The position numbers and the translations under genes are program-made. DNA of 64,000 bases from positions 2,918,001 through 2,982,000 of the forward strand of contig CP107926.1 in NCBI GenBank assembly GCA_036015235.1, in the 5' to 3' direction. This document shows positions 54,846 through 64,000 of this stretch, piece by piece. The notes under the pieces were generated by a model. The model did not search any database. It was not told where the DNA came from and worked only from the letters and a program-made list of their open reading frames with translations. Numbering within the stretch: the first letter of the stretch is position 1; each line of letters begins with the position of its first letter. The stretch comes from Streptomyces sp. NBC_00433. GTDB taxonomy: Bacteria; Actinomycetota; Actinomycetes; Streptomycetales; Streptomycetaceae.

Positions 54846-57455
54846 TCAGCGGAGGATGCCCGCCGTCATGCCCTCGGTTTCCGGCGGGACAGCCACCAGG
54901 CCCAGTTCGGCCGGGGTGGCCAGGAGGGGGTGGGCCGGGAGGACGCGGACGGTGTAGCCGAAGGAGCCGGTGCGGTCGAGGGTGAGGGGGCCCTCGTAGA
55001 AGTGGCGGCCCGAGATGTCGGCCCGGCCGGTCGGTTTGAGGGACTGGACCGTCGCGTTCGCGAGGCGGTCCGCGGCGTCGACGCGGCCCGAGAGGAGCTG
55101 GACGTCGACGTCGGCGGGGTCGAGGCCGCCCAGGCTGACCTGGGTGCGCAGGGTGAGGGTGGAGCCCAGTTCCGGGGTGCCCTCGACGGAGTCGGTCTCC
55201 ACGTGGTCCACGGACACCTGCGGCCACTGGCGGCGCAGCCGGCCCTTCCACTCGGCCAGTTCGACCGCGGCGGGACCCTGTATGGCCCGGTGCGAGCGCG
55301 CCGCGGGGGCGTACAGCCGGGTGACGTAGTCGCGGACCATCCGGCCGGCCAGGACCTTGGGGCCGAGCGTGGTCAGGGTGTGGCGGACCATCTCGATCCA
55401 GCGCTGCGGCAGTCCGTGCGAGCCGTGGTCGTAGAAGCGCGGCGCGACCTGGTTCTCCAGCAGGTTGTAGAGCGCGGCGGCTTCCAGCTCGTCGCGCCGG
55501 TCCTCGTCGGTGATGCCGTCGGCGGTGGGGATCGCCCAGCCGTTGTCGCCGTCGAACCACTCGTCCCACCAGCCGTCGAGCACCGACAGGTTGAGGCAGC
55601 CGTTGAGCGCGGCCTTCATGCCCGAGGTGCCGCAGGCCTCCAGGGGGCGCAGCGGGTTGTTGAGCCAGACGTCGCAGCCGGGGTAGAGCCGGCGGGCCAT
55701 CCGCATGTCGTAGTCGGGCAGGAAGACGATGCGGTGGCGTACCCGGGGGTCGTCGGTGAAGCGGACCAGTTCCTGCACCAGGCGCTTGCCGCCGTCGTCG
55801 GCCGGGTGGGCCTTGCCCGCGACGACGATCTGGATCGGCCGCTCGGGGTGCAGCAGCAGGTCCATCAGCCGGTCCTGGTCGCGCAGCATCAGGGTGAGCC
55901 GCTTGTAGGAGGGGACCCGGCGGGCGAAGCCGATGGTGAGGATGTCGGGGTCGAGCACGTGGTCGGTCCAGCCCAGTTCCGCCTCGCCGGCGCCGCGCTG
56001 CCGCCAGGAGGCGCGCAGCCGCAGCCGTACGTCCTCGACGAGCTGTTCGCGCAGCTCGCGGCGCAGCTCCCAGACCGCGGTGTCGGGGATGCCGCCGATG
56101 TCCTTCCAGCGGTCGGTGCCGCCGACCATCAGGGCGTCCTCCGCGCCCTGCTGGCCGATCTGCCGGGCGCCGAGGCGCAGCACCTCGGGGGCGACCCAGG
56201 TGGGGGCGTGCACCCCGTTGGTGATGGACGTGATGGGGATGTCCTCGGGGTCGAAGCCGGGCCACAGGCCGGCGAACATCTCCCGGCTGACGGCGCCGTG
56301 CAGGGTGGACACCCCGTTGGCGCGCTGGGCGAGGCGCAGGCCCATGACGGCCATGTTGAACAGGTTGGGGTCGCCGCCGCGGTGGGTCTCCATGCCGAGT
56401 TCGAGGATGCGCCCGGTGTCGACGCCGGACAGCTCGCCGCCGTCGCCGAGGTGCCGGGCGACCAGTTCGCGGTCGAAGCGGTCGATGCCGGCGGGCACGG
56501 GGGTGTGGGTGGTGAAGACGGTGCCGGCCCTGACCGCTTCGAGCGCCGCGTCGAAGTCCAGGCCCTCCAGCGACAGCTCGCGGATGCGCTCCAGGCCGAG
56601 GAAGCCGGCGTGGCCCTCGTTGGTGTGGAAGACCTCGGGTTCCGGGTGGCCGGTGATCCGGCAGTAGGCGCGGACCGCGCGGACGCCGCCGATGCCGAGC
56701 AGCATCTCCTGGAGCAGCCGGTGCTCGCTGCCGCCGCCGTAGAGCCGGTCGGTGACGTCCCGCTCTGCGACCTGGTTGCCCTCGACGTCGGAGTCGAGCA
56801 GCAGCAGCGGCACCCGGCCGACCTGGGCCTTCCAGATCCGGGCGTGCAGTGAGCGGCCGCCGGGCAGGACGAGGCTTATCCGGGCGGGGGTGCCGTCGGC
56901 CTCGCGCAGCGGGGTGAGGGGCAGGGAGTTGGGGTCGAGCACCGGGTACTGCTCCTGCTGCCAGCCCTCGCGGGAGAGGGTCTGGCGGAAGTAGCCGTGC
57001 CGGTAGAGCAGGCCGACGCCGATCAGCGGTACGCCGAGGTCGCTGGCGGCCTTGAGGTGGTCCCCGGCGAGGATGCCGAGGCCGCCGGAGTACTGCGGGA
57101 GGGCGAAGGTGATGCCGAACTCGGGTGAGAAGTAGGCGATGGCGGCGGGCAGGTCGGTCTGTTCCTGATACCAGCGGGGGCCGCTGGTGTAGTCGGCGAG
57201 GTCTTCTGCGGCGGCGGCCAGCCGGCGCAGGAAGCGCCGGTCGCCGGCGAGCGCGGCGAGCCGGTCCTTGCCGACGGTGCCGAGCAGGCGTACGGGGTCG
57301 CCCTGGGCTGCCCGCCAGCCCTCAGGATCGACGCTCTGGAAAAGGTCCCTGGTCTCCTGGTGCCATGACCAGCGGAGGTTCTGGGCCAGACCCCCCAGCG
57401 GGCGCAGAGGTTCCGGCAGGACGGTGCGCACGGTGAATCGACGGATAGCCTTCAC
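54846..57455 (-). CDS. glgP: Alpha-glucan (glycogen/maltodextrin) phosphorylase GlgP
   Basis: 869 residues. N-terminal DUF3417-like region (about 1-115; LRPLGGLAQNLRWSWHQETRDLF), then the GT35-type phosphorylase core, with EVFHTNEGHAGFL, TNGVHAPTW, GFARRVPSYKRLTLM, DYDMRMARRLYPG and the pyridoxal phosphate lysine segment EACGTSGMKAALNG. It releases glucose-1-phosphate from alpha-1,4-glucan ends. It is the short bacterial type of phosphorylase, not the GlgP of E. coli. It lies divergent from glgE-treS-mak, so breakdown and synthesis share one promoter region. Confidence 0.95.
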   Translation of the reverse strand: MKAIRRFTVRTVLPEPLRPLGGLAQNLRWSWHQETRDLFQSVDPEGWRAAQGDPVRLLGTVGKDRLAALAGDRRFLRRLAAAAEDLADYTSGPRWYQEQTDLPAAIAYFSPEFGITFALPQYSGGLGILAGDHLKAASDLGVPLIGVGLLYRHGYFRQTLSREGWQQEQYPVLDPNSLPLTPLREADGTPARISLVLPGGRSLHARIWKAQVGRVPLLLLDSDVEGNQVAERDVTDRLYGGGSEHRLLQEMLLGIGGVRAVRAYCRITGHPEPEVFHTNEGHAGFLGLERIRELSLEGLDFDAALEAVRAGTVFTTHTPVPAGIDRFDRELVARHLGDGGELSGVDTGRILELGMETHRGGDPNLFNMAVMGLRLAQRANGVSTLHGAVSREMFAGLWPGFDPEDIPITSITNGVHAPTWVAPEVLRLGARQIGQQGAEDALMVGGTDRWKDIGGIPDTAVWELRRELREQLVEDVRLRLRASWRQRGAGEAELGWTDHVLDPDILTIGFARRVPSYKRLTLMLRDQDRLMDLLLHPERPIQIVVAGKAHPADDGGKRLVQELVRFTDDPRVRHRIVFLPDYDMRMARRLYPGCDVWLNNPLRPLEACGTSGMKAALNGCLNLSVLDGWWDEWFDGDNGWAIPTADGITDEDRRDELEAAALYNLLENQVAPRFYDHGSHGLPQRWIEMVRHTLTTLGPKVLAGRMVRDYVTRLYAPAARSHRAIQGPAAVELAEWKGRLRRQWPQVSVDHVETDSVEGTPELGSTLTLRTQVSLGGLDPADVDVQLLSGRVDAADRLANATVQSLKPTGRADISGRHFYEGPLTLDRTGSFGYTVRVLPAHPLLATPAELGLVAVPPETEGMTAGILR

Positions 57456-58082
57456 CCTTCGACCGTAGCCCGGCGGGCCCGGAGCCCGCGGGTACTGTCC
57501 CGGATCCGGTGGTTCAAACGCTCGAACGGCGGCTCACAGGAGTGAGCGTCACCGGTGTGCGGGCGCGGGCGCGTTCAGCCGTCTGTACGAGAGGCGGCCA
57601 GGAAATGTCCCGCCGGGGTCGGGCGTGCCGCGGTGCCGGTCAGGGCTTGGCGAGAGCCGTGCGAAGCGGCCCGAGCGATGCGATGCTGATGGCTTGAATC
57701 ACACGGCCCGCGGGGAGCACAACTGCGGCTCCGCGGCCGCCTGGGGCGTACGCGGGGGCGCATTTGGGGGCGCTCACAGGGGTACGAAATCGGACCTGCC
57801 GGGACGCCACGGACGCGCCCGCCGCCGGGCCTCCCCGGGCGGACCGGGGGCGCGGATCAGAGCACTCGCGGCGCGCTCCCGAAACGCCGTCAGGTGGTGC
57901 GTGTCGCGCGTAGACCGTGGGCAGGCTCCCCGGTGCACAGCGCCCGAAAGGCATGGCTCGCGCGATCGGGGGCACCCGTACGGCCCTGTCACCGCCACCC
58001 GGGTGATCGCGGTGGGCCGCGGCCACGCAGGCAGGCCGACAACGCCAAGAGCAGTTAAAAAGAGCGGAAGTCGTCGTCCCGT
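57456..58082. other. 627-bp divergent region between glgP and glgE
   Basis: Must contain both promoters. Open frames here have no recognisable domains. I see no clear operator palindrome or LacI-type site. GC stays high through 57750-57950, with a less GC-rich segment just before the glgE start (58045-58080). Confidence 0.5.
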
Positions 58083-61825
<3,743 letters not shown>

Positions 61826-61827
61826 CG

Positions 61828-61856
61828 GCGGGGGGCCGGCCGGTCCGGCCCCCCGC
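61828..61856 (+). terminator. Hairpin after treS
   Basis: 12-bp stem GCGGGGGGCCGG/CCGGCCCCCCGC with loop CCGGT, directly after the stop. It suggests partial termination before mak. No T-tract. Confidence 0.6.
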
Positions 61857-62186
61857 GCCCGATGGGCCCCCGAGAGCGCGCCCGAGTAGCGGGCCTGACG
61901 CACCTTTGGCAGTATCCAGAGGTATCCGGACGCATCCTCGCGTAACCGGATTCACCCGGACGTACCCCCGCTCGCAGCAGGGCGGGCTCCGCCGGGCCGA
62001 CCGCACGACCGGTGCGCCAAGTGGCAACCGGAACGTTACGCGGGCGGGCCGTACGGCGGTTTCCTGTCACCCGCCCGGGGCAGGCTCCCCGTGTCGCCGG
62101 ACAGCCCGAACCCGTCATCCGGGAGGCTGGCGCCCCTGTCGCTCGTCAAGGCGGCCGGGTGCGCGACTCCCCGGGGAAAGGACGTC
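61857..62186. other. Region between the treS hairpin and mak
   Basis: No gene is supported. GTATCCAGAGGTATCCGGACGCATCC holds GTATCC-like direct repeats near 61912-61935. A separate mak promoter could lie here. Otherwise nothing distinct. Confidence 0.45.
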
Positions 62187-63647
62187 ATGTCGGACAGCTC
62201 CTGGACCCGTGTCCCCCCCGTGCCCTCCACCACCCCCGGGGCCCGCCCCGCCGTCCCCGACCCACCCGTCCCCACCGCCGATCCCGGCCTGCTGCGCTCG
62301 CTGGAACCGCTGCTGCGCAGCTGGCTGCCGCGGCAGCGCTGGTTCGCCGGCAAGGGGCTGCCGATCGGCGGCTTCCGGCTGGCCGCGGCGACCGAGCTGC
62401 TGCCGCCCGGCGGCCGGCTCGGACCGCTCGGGCTGCTGCACGTCCTGGTGGACGTCGAGCAGCCGGGGCGCCCCGCCGACTGCTACCAACTGCTGCTCGG
62501 CGCGCATCCGCTGCTGCCGTCCGCCCTGGTGCGCACCGCGCTGGGCCCGGCCGTCGGCGGCCCCTACGACGGACTGACCCTCTACGACGCCCCGCACGAC
62601 CCCCGGCTGGCCGCGCTGCTGCTTGAACGGCTCAGGCTGCCCGGCCGCACCGGGCGGCTGCGCTTCACCGCCGAGCCGCACGCGGTCTTCCCACCCGGGC
62701 TCATCCCGCGGGTCTCGACCGCGGAGCAGTCCAACACCTCCGTCGTCTACGGCGACACCTACATCCTCAAGCTCTTCCGCCGCGTCTCCCCCGGCACCAA
62801 CCCCGACCTGGAGCTGTCGCTCGCCCTGGCCAGGGCCGGGTCGCGGCGGGTCGCCGAGCCGGTGGCGTGGTTCGAGTCGCTGGAGCCCGGCCCCGGGCCC
62901 GCGGCCGAGGAGCCCACCACGCTCGGCGTGCTCCAGCGCTTCCTGCCGGGCTCGTCCGACGGCTGGGCGCTGGCACTGGCCTCCGTCGCCGAGGACGGCG
63001 ACTTCCGCGCCGAGGCGGCGGCGCTCGGCGGCGCCACCGCCGAGGTGCACGCCTCGCTCGCCGCGGCGCTGCCGGTGCGGGCGCTGGACGGCGCGGCGCT
63101 GGAGCGCATCGCGGCGGGCATGGCCCGCCGCCTGGACGAGACCGCCGCCGAAGTACCCGCGGTACGCCCCTACGCCGACGCGCTGCGGTCCGCCTTCGAC
63201 GACCTGGCCAAGCTCGGCGCCGTCACGCTCCCCGGCTCCGCGGTCACCGCCCAGCGCATCCACGGCGACCTCCACCTCGGCCAGGCGCTGCGCGGGCCGG
63301 GCGGGGAGTGGGTGCTCATCGACTTCGAGGGCGAGCCCGCCCGCCCGCTGGCCGAACGCCGCGGGGCGGCGCCGCCGGTGCAGGACGTGGCCGGCATGCT
63401 GCGGTCCTTCGACTACGCCGCCCACCACAGCGGCAACGGCCCCTGGGCGGCCAGGCACCGGGACGCCTACTGCACGGGCTACGCTGCCGTCTCCGGCACC
63501 GACCCGCGCGAACAGCCCGTGCTGATACGGGCCTTCGAGACGGACAAGGCGGTCTACGAAGCCCGCTACGAGGCCCGGCACCGGCCTGCCTGGCTCCCCA
63601 TCCCCCTCTCGGCCCTGGCCCGCCTGTCCACGACCGCACCCCGATGA
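62187..63647 (+). CDS. mak: Maltokinase (Mak/Pep2)
   Basis: 486 residues. The ATG of MSDSSWTRVPPV follows GGGGAAAGGACGTC; a start at 62091 lacks this. N-terminal cap (RSWLPRQRWFAGKGLPIGGF, the family signature), then an aminoglycoside-phosphotransferase-like kinase fold, with YILKLFRR (Lys), catalytic loop RIHGDLHLGQALR and metal segment LIDFEGEPARPLAERR. Phosphorylates maltose to maltose-1-phosphate with ATP, the substrate of GlgE. Encoded between treS and the next gene, 79 bp away. Length is typical for the family. Confidence 0.96.
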   Translation: MSDSSWTRVPPVPSTTPGARPAVPDPPVPTADPGLLRSLEPLLRSWLPRQRWFAGKGLPIGGFRLAAATELLPPGGRLGPLGLLHVLVDVEQPGRPADCYQLLLGAHPLLPSALVRTALGPAVGGPYDGLTLYDAPHDPRLAALLLERLRLPGRTGRLRFTAEPHAVFPPGLIPRVSTAEQSNTSVVYGDTYILKLFRRVSPGTNPDLELSLALARAGSRRVAEPVAWFESLEPGPGPAAEEPTTLGVLQRFLPGSSDGWALALASVAEDGDFRAEAAALGGATAEVHASLAAALPVRALDGAALERIAAGMARRLDETAAEVPAVRPYADALRSAFDDLAKLGAVTLPGSAVTAQRIHGDLHLGQALRGPGGEWVLIDFEGEPARPLAERRGAAPPVQDVAGMLRSFDYAAHHSGNGPWAARHRDAYCTGYAAVSGTDPREQPVLIRAFETDKAVYEARYEARHRPAWLPIPLSALARLSTTAPR

Positions 63648-63726
63648 AGCCGCCGTCGGCCCGGCCGACCCCGACCCCTTACCCGCCCGCACCTGACCGT
63701 CCGCACCGCCCGAGGAGAAGCCGCCC

Positions 63727-64000
63727 GTGACCCACGAACCGACCGCCCCCGACGGCGCCCTCCCCGAGGCCACAGCCCGCGGCTACACCCCTGCCACCCC
63801 CCACCCCGCCGCTTCCGGCAGCGCCCCGAAGCCCGCTGCTGCCCCGGAGAGCGCGCTTCCGGGCCGCGGTCCTGCTGCCCCGGAGGGCACGCTTCAGGGG
63901 CGCCGTCCCGCCACTGCCGCAGAGGGCACCCCTCAGGGGCGCGGGGAACTGCGCGACCAGCCCACCGCCGGCCGCCGGTCCGGAACCGACAGCAACAGCC
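63727..64000 (+). CDS. N-terminal part of a gene, probably glgB (branching enzyme); runs off the window
   Basis: 91 codons are visible from GTG after GAGGAGAAGCCGCCC. All of it is low-complexity, Pro/Ala/Gly/Thr-rich (VTHEPTAPDGALPEA..., GRGELRDQPTAGRRSG). No catalytic domain is in view. The glgE-treS-mak order predicts glgB next, and Streptomyces GlgB has a long disordered N-terminal extension. The name therefore rests on context, not on domain sequence. The extension overlaps a dispersed repeat from 63934. Confidence 0.65.
   Translation, partial: MTHEPTAPDGALPEATARGYTPATPHPAASGSAPKPAAAPESALPGRGPAAPEGTLQGRRPATAAEGTPQGRGELRDQPTAGRRSGTDSNS
63934..64000. repeat. Copy of the dispersed repeat within coding sequence
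   Basis: CAGGGGCGCGGGGAACTGCG followed by ACCAGCC matches the intergenic copies at 30624 and 54248. It lies in frame in the low-complexity start of the last gene, encoding QGRGELRDQP. It continues past the window edge. Confidence 0.8.

Overview
The window is GC-rich throughout, with strong third-position GC bias, GTG and TTG starts and AGGAG-type ribosome binding sites. It encodes type VII secretion (ESX) parts, secreted polysaccharide hydrolases under LacI-type operators, SAV_915 and DUF6191-type proteins, and the GlgE route to alpha-glucan. This points to a Streptomyces-like actinomycete chromosome. No rRNA, tRNA, CRISPR array, integrase or insertion sequence was recognised.

Region 1 (1-17472) is a type VII secretion locus, mostly on the minus strand. 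In transcription order it holds two small WXG100 proteins, EccD, and a beta-helix/AAA+ fusion resembling EccA. A plus-strand ESX-associated gene follows, then two longer WXG100-like proteins, EccC (three FtsK-type ATPase modules), and a giant repeat-rich putative substrate that runs off the left edge. EccB, EccE and MycP are not in view. Region 2 (18353-30350) holds two overlapping exported ferritin-like proteins, an acetyltransferase, a DUF6191 protein, a GH3 beta-glucosidase behind a perfect CebR-type operator, a divergent drug-efflux/TetR pair with three operator copies, a secreted nuclease, and a DrrAB-like ABC exporter. Region 3 (30351-39013) holds an intergenic repeat cluster, a GH16 glucanase with twin LacI-like operators, an oxidoreductase, a GtrA protein, an anti-sigma-type ATP-binding protein with 11-bp-spaced repeats upstream, an enoyl-CoA hydratase, and two paralogous L,D-transpeptidases.

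Region 4 (39190-54186) carries GlgX, an MFS exporter, an asymmetric heterodimeric ABC exporter, a second small WXG/SAV_915 operon, a secreted M4 protease, and a cold-shock protein (with a terminator-like leader hairpin) next to a DEAD-box helicase. Region 5 (54187-64000) starts with 133-bp dispersed repeats. It then holds alpha-glucan phosphorylase divergent from glgE-treS-mak and the start of the next gene, probably glgB. These enzymes interconvert trehalose, maltose, maltose-1-phosphate and branched alpha-glucan; GlgX and GlgP break the glucan down.

The most interesting observations are a possible Cys-His toxin or deamidase core at the end of the giant ESX substrate, SARP-like heptamer repeats upstream of a regulatory ATPase, a triple TetR operator, and a dispersed intergenic repeat that has entered the coding sequence of the gene at the right edge.
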